A program made the position numbers and the translations under genes. The notes below the pieces were generated by a model, which saw nothing but the letters and a program-made list of their open reading frames with translations, was not told the origin of the DNA and ran no database searches. Below are positions 45,736-58,353 of a DNA stretch of 64,000 bases, piece after piece. Positions within the stretch are counted from its first letter, which is position 1, and every line of letters begins with the position of its first letter. This DNA comes from Nissolia schottii (lineage: Eukaryota; Streptophyta; Magnoliopsida; Fabales; Fabaceae). Where the stretch lies: contig QANU01008832.1 of the NCBI GenBank assembly GCA_003254905.1, positions 56,766 through 120,765 of the forward strand, given 5' to 3'.

Positions 45736-46590
45736 TCCTTGTAGCTAATAATCATATATAAATCATATAAACCATACATTTTTCAATTATATTCAAACAA
45801 ATAATTAAATTAATAACATTATTAACACATTTTGTGCATTTCATTCACACCACATGCATATTTTTTTATCTCTAATTAAATTTATTTAATATCTTGTGAC
45901 CGAAAGGAATCATACATATAAAAGGTCATACATCATTTGAGTCTTTTCTTTTGGCATTTATATATATTTGAAATCAAGTGATTAGAATATTTATTTAAAA
46001 AATTAAAATAAAAAAATAAATTTAACACGTAAACCCCATGATTTTTTTCACAGTTATGCCTTTACCTAATTTACTTGCAATGTAATCTATATCAGTTATT
46101 TTGTAAGTAACAACTCTAAAAAAATCGAGTGACAAATTAGGTATGGTGAAAATTTATTACACTATTTTGTCTAAAAATAAATTTTACCTTATTTTTAATC
46201 TATTAAAAATCGAAAGCAAATAAAAAGTGTAATACATAATCTCATGAAGTTGTTTAATGGGTCCACTGGAAAATATACAATAATTAAAAGTTAACAATGT
46301 ACATATGTACACAACTAAGTAAATCATCTATATATTTAGATGTGATATAATTATAAATAGTATAAATAGCTTCCTTGCTTATTACACACACACAAAAAAC
46401 TTCCTTACTTTATTTATTTATTTTGTAAATAGCTCCATTACCTAAGTCTTTTTTTATATATATATTTTCATTACTTAAGTTTGTCATGATATTATGAATT
46501 ATTAAATTTCTTTATCCTTAACACATGTCCATTATAGTCATTTTATATTTTAAGAGTAACTCAGTAATATATTTATTAAATGTTATTTTT
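45736..46590. other. AT-rich spacer, no gene seen
   Basis: Low-complexity AT-rich sequence up to the truncated 5' edge of the pararetrovirus remnant. Confidence 0.6.
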
Positions 46591-46593
46591 GTG

Positions 46594-47691
46594 AATGCTA
46601 CTTATGTTTTACCTTTTGGTCTAAAGGTGGCGCCTTCTCTCTTTCAAAAGGCCATGACCAAGATCTTTGAGCCGCTCCTCAACAGTGCACTGGTCTACAT
46701 TGATGACATCCTGCTGTTCTCACCAGATGAAGAAAGTCATCACAATCTTCTTAATAAATTCTACCAGATTTGCAACCAGCATGGAGTGATGCTTTTCCCC
46801 CGAAAGTCTCAAGTTGGTACCAGAGAAGTTGACTTCGTAGGAATGCACTTCTCTCATGGACAATATGTCCCTCAACCACACATAGCCGAAGAACTCCCAA
46901 AGTTCCCAAAAGAGAAGATGACGGCCAAACAGATACAACAGTTCCTTGGCATCCTTAATTATATAAGAGACTTTATCCCACAAATGTCTCGATATACTTC
47001 CAAGTTATCAAAGATGCTGAAGAAGAATCCTCCTCCATGGGGACCAGAACAGACAGAAGCCGTCAAGATCCTCAAACAAGCTGCCAAGAATCCACCAACA
47101 CTCAAAATCCTAGGAGAAGGAAAACGCATCCTCCAGAGAGACGCCAATGATCATTACTGGGGAGCCATTCTGATAGAAGAACTTGAGGGACGTAAGCACT
47201 ATTGTGGTCATGCTAGTGGGCAGTTCAAGCCCGCAGAGCTTCATTACCATACCACTTTCAAAGAAACCCTTGCAATCAAATATGGAATTCAAAAATTTGA
47301 CTTCCATCTGAGGGGCCATGTATTTGAGGTACAATTGGACAACTCATCCTTTCCAAGGATCCTAGAATTCAAGAACCGGGTGCCTCCAAACCCACAGATT
47401 CTCAAGCTGAAAGAATGGTTTTCTAGATATGATTTCACAGTGAAACATATCAAAGGAACCAAAAACCTCATCCCAGATTATTTGTCCCGACCAGCCAAAT
47501 CTATTACCATACACTCATCCACCCATTCTTATCATTTCATCCTAATGAATGCAGAAGCTTCTAGTTCCACAACTCCACCAGTCAACCCGGCCTTTCCCCC
47601 TGATCTCAAGACAGACTTACCACTCACTCCTACCTACCTAAAAGAATTTGCCATCACCCAAATGTTCTGCTACTTAGCCATCACCCTCTGA
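46594..47691 (+). pseudogene. Endogenous pararetrovirus: truncated reverse transcriptase-RNase H
   Basis: The open frame enters homology just upstream of 'LPFGLKVAPSLFQKAM' and contains the polymerase motif 'YIDDILLFS', a connection region with 'QQFLGILNYIRDFIP', and an RNase H region ending near 'HIKGTKNLIPDYLSR'. The frame continues uninterrupted to 47691. Everything 5' of the reverse transcriptase fingers (movement, coat, protease, first polymerase motifs) is absent. No integrase follows RNase H. Instead a second frame and then a TATA-bearing leader follow, which fits Caulimoviridae rather than a Ty3 retrotransposon. The arrangement recalls Florendovirus-like endogenous elements with a second frame after RNase H; genus is inference. 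It is a fossil, not a complete virus. Confidence 0.75.
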
Positions 47692-48803
47692 GACAATAAT
47701 ATCCAACCAAACCAATACTGGTTCAACCCTGTGGCCCCATATCTGAACATTTTTGTAGTAATTATGGGAAAACCATTTCTGGACTCAGACAGGTGGTTCC
47801 TATGGTGCGTCACCATGATCCATACATATCCTATCATGTTCCCCACATTTCACATGAAACTCTTCCTAGAAGATGATTCCAATAAAGGAAGCCTACTGTA
47901 GAACACTCTTGAATGGTATCAGTCTATTGACTCCTGGCGAAAAGATCTTGAGCAAGAACTAGACATGCTCAATGTATGGAAAATGGATAAAGAACAGACC
48001 AAATAATTAATATCACTATACGTTCTCCATCGACCATACTTCCAAAATCCTCAAACCAATATACTGTGGACCCAAAACTACGCCAGGAATTGTGGAACTT
48101 ATTTTTATAGCCTCTTTATGAAAGATGTTACGCCACCATTCTATAAGGAGGAATTCATCTCCCATCTACATGAAATAAATGGGTTTAGTATTAAGCATCC
48201 TCAGGTAAATTCTACTTGCGGAAGACTGAAACCATTAGACGTTATATGCATACCTGAATGGGACCCAATGGGGGAATACGGAACTTATGGTTTTCAACTA
48301 GCTGAAAGGCTAACTGCCGACATAAGGTCTTACCAGTTGATATCATGGGAAAACCCCCATACTGGACTGAAAAGGGGTTAAAGAAGGCCCAAGAACCCAA
48401 ATTGCCTTTTTGGCCCAATGACCCTTTACAAGTTTGCAAATGGGAAAGGAAAAAGAAAGCTAAGAAAAAGAAAAAGAAGGCCACAGAAAGTCTTCCAAAG
48501 TTTTCTGATGAAGAAAAATTCCAATGAAGAAATGTGGTTTTCTGACGAAAAAATGCAAGATTCCCAAGGACCTTCATACTCACCATGGATAGAAACAGAA
48601 GAGAAAGACCTGGCAAATGGTTTGAAGGACTACAAAGATAAGAAATTGAAGAACACTTCAAACAACTTAAAGAAGAAGAGGAAGAAGAAGACTACGTCAA
48701 TCACAATCTCTCTCTTAGTCATGAACCATTCCATCATAGCCTCAGAGACTGAAGAAAAAGACAAATCAAAGTCTCGTCATGACATCTTTGATGAGTCTGT
48801 ATA
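47692..48803 (+). pseudogene. Pararetrovirus second frame, broken
   Basis: Coding-like sequence continues directly after the RNase H frame. It has stops at least near 47899, 48004 and 48379 and a shift of frame near the last one. The final part is Lys/Glu-rich ('KKRKKKTTSIT') and ends with a stop at 48803. No domain recognised. Position after the polymerase frame suits the accessory frame seen in some caulimovirids. Confidence 0.55.
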
Positions 48804-48810
48804 AAGTGTC

Positions 48811-49020
48811 TTTAATAAAGCCTGTATACAAGGCACAGTCTATGTCAGTCCGTATAAGTGTCAGTAAGCCTTATCCTTACGTGTATGGTCTAAAATGTAT
48901 TTTAGGATTACCACCTTATCTTTGTGGTTTGTCCTCTTATATGGATGACCTCCTATAAATAGAGGCATCCCTCCATTGAAAAGATCATTGATAGTCAGAA
49001 AGAAATAATATCCTCTTTCT
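48811..49020 (+). promoter_or_regulatory. Pararetrovirus polyadenylation signal and promoter-like region
   Basis: 'AATAAA' at 48814-48819 follows the last stop. A TATA box 'TATAAATAG' lies at 48954-48962, with a leader-like stretch after it. In caulimovirids the genomic promoter and poly(A) signal lie together in the intergenic region. Whether it still drives transcription is unknown. Confidence 0.5.
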
Positions 49021-49773
49021 TAAAATCCTATGGCCTTCTAAACCTCGTTTCTCTTCCTGAGAGCCTGAATTCCTATATCGACCCATGCTTCCTTAGGATT
49101 TGGAAAGGAGAAGACAGGGGTATCCATGACATAGAGTATGCTCTGTACTTGCCTCTCGTATGAGGATCCTATACATAAAAAATATGCATGATTCAAGATC
49201 CATGCCTTCCGGTCCTTCCTGTTATGAAATATGATCATTATGAGTAGTTGTGGCTTGAACAAGTAGGCTAAGAGTGATGCCGAATATCTCGCCTTGCAAA
49301 AATAATGGTTATGTTTTATAGCAGGGAGGCTCCTGATAACTTTTAGAAAGCTCAATAGTTTTTAGATAAGGCATAATAATTTTACCAAACTAAACTTTAT
49401 TATGTATATGTTTGATCTATAAAAAACATTATGTATATGTTTGGAACGTTGACAAAAAAAATTACAAAAAGCAAATTGGACATGGAACCAACTGAGTTAA
49501 TAGTTGAGTTTTTTTTCTTCTTTTTTAAAATTGATTAATCTTCTTAATAGCCACTACGGGTGGGAACATGTCAGGTCAGACCCTTAAGAGGCTAGGCCTG
49601 TCTCGTTAATTTTTGGCCTGGGTCTGGCCTGTTAACTATTATAGGTCATTTTTTAGCCTGGCATGGAGCCTGATAGGTCTGCTTGTCTATATTTTTTATT
49701 ATAAAAGAAATCTGTTACTGTGGCCTGTTACTGCGGCCTGTTACTATGGCTAATAAAATTATATTAATAAATA

Positions 49774-50981
49774 GGGTTAATTAAGTTTTTAGTCCCTGTA
49801 ATATGAAAAAATTTGGTTTTAGTCCCTCATGACAAGTTTTAGTCCCTGTAAAATATGAAAATTTGATTTTGGTCCCTGTGGACGATGAGTGATGGACGGT
49901 GATGACGTGTCAGTTAATGTCGCTGACGTGGCGTCACACGTGAACCCGCCACGTAGTGGAACCCAATTTCCTTGGGTCCAAACCGAACCGGTATGGCCCG
50001 ACCTAGTTCCAAAAAAAAATCCCCCAAATAGTGCCCCTGTGACCCCTCCCCTCTCCTCTCCTCCCCAATCTCCAGGGGCTCCAAGCAGAAAGTAGATTTC
50101 GAGTCCCTCGCTAATGCTTCCTTAATTAACTCCTTCCGCCACCCTTTCTTTGCCGTCTCCGCTTCTCCCAGCCCTTCCTGCCGCCACCAACTGGCCACCT
50201 CCACGATTCCCGAGTGCGATGAGTCGGATGCGTCTACTGTGGACTCCGGCCGGTGGGTTAGCTTTCAGACGACGAACGTCTTGGCCGCTGCTCCTCCTTC
50301 TCTGACCTTTTTTAACCTCTTGAAGCCTGCAATGCAGCAGATCGTGGCTCCCCGGGATTCGATGGATATGAATGAAGGCACCGTGCAATGGGGACAGGCG
50401 GCGGCGGCTGCTATCGAGAAAGGGAGAGGAGGATCGGATTTTGACTTTGAGAACGGAAAAGTGAAGCCGTGGGAAGGCGAGAGAATACATGAGGTAGGAA
50501 TGGAGGATTTGGAACTTAAACTCTAGGGTGTGGAAAGGATTGATATGTTGAAACCAATGGTTAAGGCTTGATGTGTTTGAATCAATACAGATGCAATTGC
50601 AATCCCTCTGTCAAGTGTGCTTCGGTTTCATTGGCGGCGGCGGCGTGAGGAAGACGATGCCGTGGGGGGAGGGCGATGGCAAGGAGAGCTCGAGCTCGAA
50701 GGGGGTCTGATTTGGGGATTAGGTTTTGAAATTTGGGGTTTTTTTCCGAACCGGGTTGGTCTGACCTGTTCGGTTTGGACCCAAGGAAAATGGGTTCTGC
50801 CACGTGGCAGGTCCACGAGTGACGCCACGTCAGCGACGTTAACTGACACGTCATCACCGTCCATCACCCACCGTCCACAGGGACCAAAATCAAATTTTCA
50901 TATTTTACAGGGACTAAAACTTGCATGAGGGACTAAAACCAAATTTTTTCATATTACAGGGACTAAAAACTTAATTAACCC
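49774..50981. mobile_element. Mutator-like element (Pack-MULE-like) with about 260-bp inverted ends
   Basis: A perfect 9-bp duplication 'TAATAAATA' lies at 49765-49773 and 50982-50990. The inverted ends start 'GGGTTAATTAAGTTTTTAGT' and match for about 260 bp on each side, including 'GTCCCTGTAAAATATG', 'GGACGGTGATGACGTGTCAG', 'CGCTGACGTGGCGTCAC' and 'CCTTGGGTCCAAACCGAAC', at over 90% by eye in the outer half. Long inverted ends plus a 9-bp duplication define Mutator-like elements. No transposase is encoded; the 0.7 kb interior is GC-rich and gene-like. The intact duplication and similar arms point to a fairly recent insertion. Confidence 0.95.
50089..50526 (+). pseudogene. Gene-like open frame inside the Mutator-like element (probable captured fragment)
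   Basis: From the inner edge of the left arm a single frame stays open for about 145 codons to the stop at 50526. It contains tracts such as 'VDFESLANASLINSFRHPFF', 'AVSASPSPSC', 'SGRWVSFQTTNVLAA', 'DMNEGTVQWGQAAAA' and C-terminal 'EVGMEDLELKL'. Composition is GC-rich and unlike the AT-rich surroundings, as expected for captured host exons. I do not recognise the parent gene. There is no ATG at the start of the tract (first in-frame ATG near 50335), so independent expression is doubtful. Confidence 0.55.
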
Positions 50982-51020
50982 TAATAAATATGATTGCATA
51001 ATATGTAACAAAAAGTGATG

Positions 51021-51075
51021 TTAGTCTAGTGGTTAAGGTGTTGCTTTGGTAGGTAAAGGTCTCTAGTTTGAGTCC
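51021..51075 (+). repeat. tRNA-like A-box/B-box pair (possible SINE head)
   Basis: 'TAGTCTAGTGG' at 51022-51032 fits the RNA polymerase III A-box consensus exactly. 'AGTTTGAGTCC' at 51065-51075 is a two-mismatch B box, 32 nt further on. A full tRNA cannot be folded from it, so it is most likely a tRNA-derived SINE fragment. Confidence 0.4.
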
Positions 51076-51299
51076 TAATAAATTTAACGTAAGTTTATGT
51101 CTTTTAGTAAACCTATATGAACATTTGTGAGCAAACATGTCGGCCTAACAAGCTTTCATAATAACCTGGGCCTAACTTATTTATTGAAATAGACTTTAAA
51201 AATGACTTGAGCCTGATCTTTTTGTCAAACAGCTGGCCAGACGGCAGGCTAGCAACAACCATTTAAGTGTTTCCTTTGCCAACACACTTAATGAAACAT

Positions 51300-52691
51300 A
51301 CTCCATCTTTAATGTTAGGAATTGTGGTTGAGTAGAAGGGGTTCATTATTCCTTAACCAAATGTCAGGAGTTTCGTCCCTAGATTTGAGAATGAAACAAC
51401 TTTAAATCTCTGGATCAGTTGTCTCACCTTCAGAGATGCTGTAACAACTTTAAATCTCCCACCCTTAGAGATGCTATAGGAATTAGTTATCGTGACCGCA
51501 CTGGTAGACATCCTGGTTGGTAGTGAACAAAAAAAAATTGAAACATACTCCATCTTTAATGCTGAAAAAAACCATACATGGTAGAATCACGTTCATATAA
51601 TTTTCTTAAGCTTAATTGATAAGTTAGACTTAGTAGAATCGGGTAAATTTTCTTTTAATTTAATTCATAATTTCAAAAAATATTTACAGCCATGTTCAAT
51701 TAAAATTTCCTTTTTTACATCCATATATATTAAAATCGTAAATCACATATATAACAAATTAAGAAACTTATTTCCTTAATAGTCAATATAGTTTTCCTTT
51801 TACATCATTTTACTAATACAATTTTCTTTCATGTCTATATAGTTTTTGTTTATGTCCATATAAATCAAATAACGTAAAATATCAAATATTTTAATATTAT
51901 TATTATCTTTAAGTTAAGACAAATTCACATAATCTAATTTTGAAGATGCCATTACTATTATCTTCTTATAAGACTAATCCAACTATTTTTTAAAAAATCA
52001 TTGCTTAAAGGGAAACCAATTTAAAATCACTTTTCATATATTAAAAAATCAATTTGAAAATTCATTTGCGAATATCTTTAACAATATTCAATACACAACG
52101 ACTTCATAAGCAGCACATAGACTACTATTGTATGCAATAGTTAAACATGTTGTAGAATACTATTTTCTTTTTTATGAATGCCTTATAATACTATGAAGTT
52201 GAAGAATTTTAACTGGATATAAAATCGTAATTGATTTAATGAATTTGGACTTTTTTATTTTTATTTATATCCATGTTAAATTTCTTGTCTCTCAATTATT
52301 TTGTTTATGTTATGCCATTGTGCATCACTTTTGTATTTTTAATAATAATTTGATATTTGATATTAAAAAAATTATTTACTTTATCTCATTATATATCTTA
52401 AATAAATTAATATTTATAATTTTTATAATTAAAATTATAATTTAGGATTGGTCTAATTAATAAAAAGTTTAAATAATATGTATAAGATTCTAAATTCAAA
52501 CTTCATTAATATAATTTTAAAAGTACCATTTTTTTTAAAAAAATTCCGTGCACTGCATGGACTAATGAAAAATACTAGTGAAGAAATACAATAGTAAAAT
52601 AGAGTAGGGTTTTAACGAAGAAAGAGACGGATGACTGATTGCAAATCATAAATCTCTTGTCTAGGTCACTCTCGATGGTTACTTGAGCGCA

Positions 52692-52726
<35 letters not shown>

Positions 52727-55700
52727 TCATTTAAGAAAAATGTACCACTTTTGTTAAAGGAATAATACCGTGGAAAGGAAGGAGTAGGTTAAAGGAATCT
52801 ACCTGCCCCACTCTGGGGTGAGTTTTAAACCTGCCTCAAGCAGGTTAGGTAGGGTGAGTACCCCACAGTTTCATGTTGTCGTCCCTATTTCTAACTACTA
52901 AATGAAGTTAAAATTATTTTTAAAAAAAATTTAAAGCCATGCATTAATTGTATTTACATTTTACTTCATTTGCTAATTAATTAAGAGTATATATAACATT
53001 ATTCTAGTTGGATATTTTTCTATCGCAGCAATTTATTTCATTTCTATCACAAATTTACTTTTATTGAGGTTATTTTTTTGTTACCCAATTTTCTCCCACC
53101 CTATTATTAGGAAAGGAAACTGATCTTTATCTTTTTTTAAAAAAATCAAACTTAGGTCCTTCTTTTAACTGTGGTTGAGATTATTGTGAAGCTAATTACG
53201 TCATCCGTGAGTAAGTGAGTTCATGGTGTCTTATTAAGATCAGGTGGGTTACATATTCCTCAATGATTATGCAAGTGCATATTGAAACTCACGTTACTCA
53301 CAAGATTTGGGCCTAGAATCTAATACATTAGACTGAGTTTATGCAGGTAAGAGTGGACTGATGTTATCTTAAACCTTCTTTTTACAAGATATATCTTGGG
53401 CTCAAAATTAGATCGTAACAACTCATACATTAGCACAACAATTTCAAAATATAGTGGCGGAGGGGGGGGGGAGTCCTCCACATTGGTGTGAGAAGATCCA
53501 CCATGAATATGTTCAAATAGTATAATTCAACAAGTTTTGGATGTCTGTTGAGGCAAAAGTCTTAATTCATGATACATTGTGAGCCCTTAAATATGTGTAA
53601 GAGAAATGATAAAGTGCTTACACCTTTTAATTCGTTCTAATAACACAACTCAGGAAGGTACGCATGTTTGTTTATGCATAACTCTTAATTCATGATTTCT
53701 AGGCACAAGGCAGGTTCATATTCTTCCTTTTCATCCAACAATGACCCTCATTATCTCATTCTTCGGTCTTTCAGAATCAGTTTCACACATTTTTTATTTT
53801 TTAAAAAATATAATATGATAATTAAAATAAATAATTTTGTGACAATTACACTCACATAAAATGTACCATTGTGAGATCTATCATAAATCTTATATTTTTA
53901 TAAATGATGTTGTCTATTTTAATTGTTACCATAACATTAATCTTTATTTTATTTCACTCATATGATTCAAAGCCCCACTTACCAAATTGAACAGATATAC
54001 GGAAATGGTTACGGTATATATCCACGAATGTAAGTCGTATTATGTTAACATGGCGCCATCCCTCTCTCTTGATGAAGTAAATTTCTGAAATTATATCGGG
54101 AAGGATTAATGCCTTCATAACGGTGATCAATCACAAGCGATCAAGTTGTTAAGAAGAGAGAGAGAGAGACAGAATTTCTGTAACTCGGGGGCCAAAGTAC
54201 TGTGAAAAATAGTGTAATGTAATTAAGTCACACTAACCCAATTGATGGCCAACTATATATAGGAGTGAGGATTAACAAGCACATAGAAACAAGCTTGGCG
54301 ATGTATACAGGAGAAACAACATTTTTATTAATCGTTTTTTCACTACACTTTGACTGGCTCACGAACAAATTAAATTAAAGTTTACACTTATAGGCTTTTT
54401 AGATAATCTTATTATGTGTTTTATTAACTTAATTTCTTTAAAAATAACTTATAATTAAAATAATTTTTAAAAAAAATTAACTGATCTAAATAAAAACAAA
54501 ACACGTTGTAAATCTTCTAAACTGCACTTCAGGCAAACCTTGAAATTAATACTTCTTCCATCCACAAATAAGTGTTTTTTAAAATTTCTGCACATTTATT
54601 AAAAAAAATCATTAATATTATAAAAATATAAAAAATATTTACATTGACTTGACAAAATTATTTTTTTTTATTTTTCTCAAATCTTTTTTACTATTAAATT
54701 CTTTCTTTAAATAAGGGCAAAACATGAAAATAAGTAATTAATATTAAATTAAAATTTTAAAATGACAAATATTTATGGATAATTTTTTTTTATTAAAAAG
54801 ACTCGTTTTTATATTAAGAAGGAATAAAAGATTCGTTTTTATTAGATTATAATTTCTATATTAGGTATGACCCATAAAATTTCGTACGCTTTACTTGATA
54901 CTTGTGTGAAGGGTGTTTATTAAACGTCAAGATAGCATCTGTAAGGCTGAATTATTATTTTTTTCCATAATGCTAAAACTTTCACTTTCAGCGTAAACTC
55001 CATGCATGAATAATATATGAATCTAGAAGTGAATAAATGAAATCAGCTGAAATTATGATTGTAGACGTGAATTGTCAATTATTTATTGTAATTTGATTTA
55101 TACAACTGTTATGAACAATTCGGTCAATACTAAAATGAGACGTAACTCACTCCTTGGTATATAAGTCAGGAATTCAAAGAGATAAATCTCGCCTTAAAAC
55201 TTCAGTCAGAATTTGGTTGACGGCAGTGGTACCTGCAAAGACACTCCGACGCCGAAGTAAGTTTTTATCTTATATAAGTAATAAAATGGACAAAACGTAC
55301 CTCATTGTGTGCAATATCTTTGCTTTTATATAGTTTGCATAGTCATTTATAGGTGTTTAATATGTGTAACAGCTCGTAATGGAACATAAATGAGTTGTTT
55401 AAAGCCTTGATGATGCTATTAAAACATAATACCGTTGTTATAAATGTGTGGGTGACTATTTATGACCCTTATCCTGGACCGGACGATTCCGAGATAAAAA
55501 AAATACTCAGATTGGTTATCCTTATATGTGATAAGGGATATCTCAACATGCCATATCGTACATCCTTATGTATCTCAAATACAAAAAATTATAAGTCAAG
55601 ACTAAGTTAACTCCGTAATAACGATTTATTTAGATTAAATCTATACAAGAACGAACAATTGGGTGAAGGTAAAAGGTAGCTATGGAAATTTGACACTATA

Positions 55701-55970
55701 TATATACGTAAAGAGATCTATGGGAATATATACCGTGTGCAATAAAAGACACCATATGCTAAAATTTAGAAACTGGATATACACATTCAGTTGGGCCCGA
55801 CATTGATGGATTGAGTACTCATACGTTGAGTTGTCTTAAAATTAGGTTGTATAAATATATCTTATCTCATTATAGATAACTATTAATTTTACATTTTTTC
55901 CTAATTATAATGGCGTCGTATTTAGTTTGGATAAGTAATAGAAAGCGAGCAAGCAGAATGGAAATAAACA
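51300..55970. other. AT-rich repeat-poor spacer, no gene seen
   Basis: Contains (TG)n(TA)n at about 52690-52726 and a G-run at 53463-53471. Around 55140-55620 there is LTR-leader-like sequence ('GGTACCTGCAAAGACACTCC') without identified partner ends. No coding region found. Confidence 0.5.
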
Positions 55971-55974
55971 AGCA

Positions 55975-57350
55975 AACGCAAGGTTGGTTGCCAAGGACTA
56001 CACTCAAATCCATGATATTGATTACATGGATACCTTTAGCCTAGTTGCTAAAATGACCACTGTGAGGCTCTTGCTGTCATTGGCTTCTATTAAGGGCTGG
56101 CATTTACAACAGCTAGATGTTAACAACGCATTCCTCCATGGTGATTTACATGAGGAAGTTTACATGAAGCTACCATGTACAAGGGTTTAAGAGTTCAAAT
56201 CTTAATCAAGTATGCTTGCTTCTTAAATGCCTCTATGGCCTGAAACAAGCCACCAGGCAGTGGTTTTCCAAGTTACAATTGCCCTCTTATCTCTTGGCTT
56301 TAAGCAATCTTAATCAGATTACTCCCTTTTTCTACAGTCTATTGCTAGTTCATTCACAACACTCTTGGTTTATGTTGATGATGTGATTCTAGCTGGCGAT
56401 GATTTGACAAAGATTGACAACATCAAAAGGTTCCTAGATGACCAGTTCAAGATTATCGATCTAGAACTTAAATTCTTTCTTGGCCTTGAAGTAGCTAGAT
56501 CTCCTCAAGGCATTACAATTTCTCAAAGGAAATATGCCCTTGAAATCTTATCGGATGCAGGACTACTTGGATGCAAACCAATGACTACTCCAATGAATTC
56601 TTCCCACAGATTAACCAAGGAGACATGAGACTTGTTGCTTGATCCAGCTCCTTACCGAAGATTGGTGGGAAGGTTCATTTATTTGACAACAACTAGATCT
56701 GATTTGTCTTTCTCAGTCAATCAGCTAGCTCAATTCAGGGCTAGTACCACCACTGCTCATCAACAAGCAGCTATGAGAGTCTTGCTTTTCATCAAAACAA
56801 CACCAGGATTGGGCTTATTTCTTCCTTCATCATCTGAGTTGCAACTAAAAACATATAGTGATGCCGATTGGGCAGGATGCCCCAGTATAGGAAGATCCAC
56901 CACTGGATTTTTTTTTTATATTGGTAATTCCTTGCTCAGTTGGAAATCCAAGAAACAGTCCACCATTTCTAGATCATCCTGTGAATCTGAATATCGAGCA
57001 CTTGCAAGACTTGTGAATTGCAATGGTTGTCCTACTTGATGCATGATTTTGGCATCTCTCATTCCCACACTACAGTTGTCTTGTGTGATAGTCAATCGGC
57101 TATTCAAATATCACATAACCCACATTTCCATGAACAAACAAAGCATATTGAATTAGACTGTCATCTAGTTCGTGACAAGGTGCATAATGGTCTCATTCGA
57201 TTGCTACCTATCGGATCCAAGCTCCAGCTCGCAAACCTCCTCACCAAGCCATTGCCCCTAGCCACCTTTTCTTTCTTGCATACCAAACTTGGATTAATCA
57301 ACATCTTTGTTGTACCTAATTCCAAGTTTGGGGGGATAATATGACTCTAA
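55975..57350 (+). pseudogene. Decayed Ty1/copia polymerase (reverse transcriptase-RNase H)
   Basis: In order the tracts are '[20 protein letters not shown]', '[20 protein letters not shown]', '[13 protein letters not shown]', then a frameshift near 56190, '[12 protein letters not shown]', a stop at about 56627, 'DPAPYRRLVGRFIYLTTTRS', 'YSDADWAGCPS', 'SWKSKKQSTISRSSCESEYR', and, after another shift near 57040, 'HIELDCHLVRDKV' and 'ANLLTKPL'. These are classic copia reverse transcriptase and RNase H motifs. Gag, protease and integrase are missing upstream, so the element is 5' truncated as well as broken. Confidence 0.93.
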
Positions 57351-57607
57351 ATTCTTAATTTAACTTATGTGTATAGGAGGAGTTAGTTAGGGTGGTTATG
57401 TGTTAGTTGTTAGTTATGTAACTTGCACAGCAAGTAACTGAGTTAATTGTTAGTTATGTAACTTGCACAACAAGTAATTGGTGTATGTATGTGTGTATGT
57501 ATAAGAGCATTGTTGCTCTGCATAATTCAATGCTTTTTTTTTACAAATTCTTCAGTTTTCACTCTCTGCTAGCTTCCTGCTAGCTGCATTTTCAGTTAGT
57601 TAGAACA
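57341..57607 (+). mobile_element. Probable 3' LTR of the copia remnant
   Basis: It follows a purine tract ('TTTGGGGGGATAA' near 57328). It begins about 'TGACTCTAAATTC' and ends about 'TTAGTTAGAACA'. It contains an internal duplication of 'TTAGTTATGTAACTTGCACA' at about 57410 and 57450. No matching 5' LTR exists in the window, so the borders are estimates. Confidence 0.6.
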
Positions 57608-58304
57608 AAAAAATTTGATAGCCTAGTGCCTTATTTTGTCTCTTGGCCTTGCACCCCTTGGGTTCTAATATAGCAAATTTCTATAGTTCTAACTAAATTA
57701 TGCACTTTTGGTCTTAATTAGTTATTTTTTAAAATACAAATGAACTACTTTTAGACTTAAATTCATGTTAGTTATAGTTCTAACTGAATTTAAATTTGAA
57801 TTTAAATAGTTCTAATGGTATAGTAAAAAGATGGTATCAAGCAATCAAATCAACACAATTTAATATAGTTCTAACTATCTCATTTGCTATGAACTTATGA
57901 ATTGAATAACCTTTTTTTTCTAGCATAATTATAAAACATTGCATCATATCATTCATTCAACATATCGAACATTCAACAACAACAAATTTATGATAAATTA
58001 GATTTATCTTTTCTTAATTAATTTTTTTTTTCTTTCCATGTATTAATATATATATATATATATATACATATATTATAATATTTATTTGATAATATATTTG
58101 ATTATTTTTCGGCCTGTTTGTCCGATTTCTGCCTCTGTCCCCAGAAACTAAGTGCCCCTCCATGTCGTTTTCTTTGTTTTGCAGGAAAGATTGTGGAAGG
58201 GCCCTGTGATTTTGTGACATTAATCTAAAGTGATTATGCTGAAAACGGATCCTATTAATTGATAAACCTTTCAATTAAAAATATAGTATAATTTTTCATC
58301 TCAT

Positions 58305-58353
<49 letters not shown>

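Larger units (their letters stand above)
49555..51260. mobile_element. Degenerate 'GGCCTG'-rich element hosting the Mutator-like insertion
   Basis: Left (49555-49760) has repeated 'GGCCTGTTACT' words and 'GTCAGGTCAGACC'. Right (51130-51260) has 'GGCCTAACAAG', 'GGGCCTAAC' and 'GGCCAGACGGCAGGC'. The composition matches the hAT-like miniature elements at 17.0 and 62.4 kb. Ends are too decayed to define, so the call is tentative. Confidence 0.35.

Noticed and set aside
52239..52445. 68-codon open frame rich in Ile/Phe
   Set aside because: AT-rich low-complexity spacer; no supporting signal.
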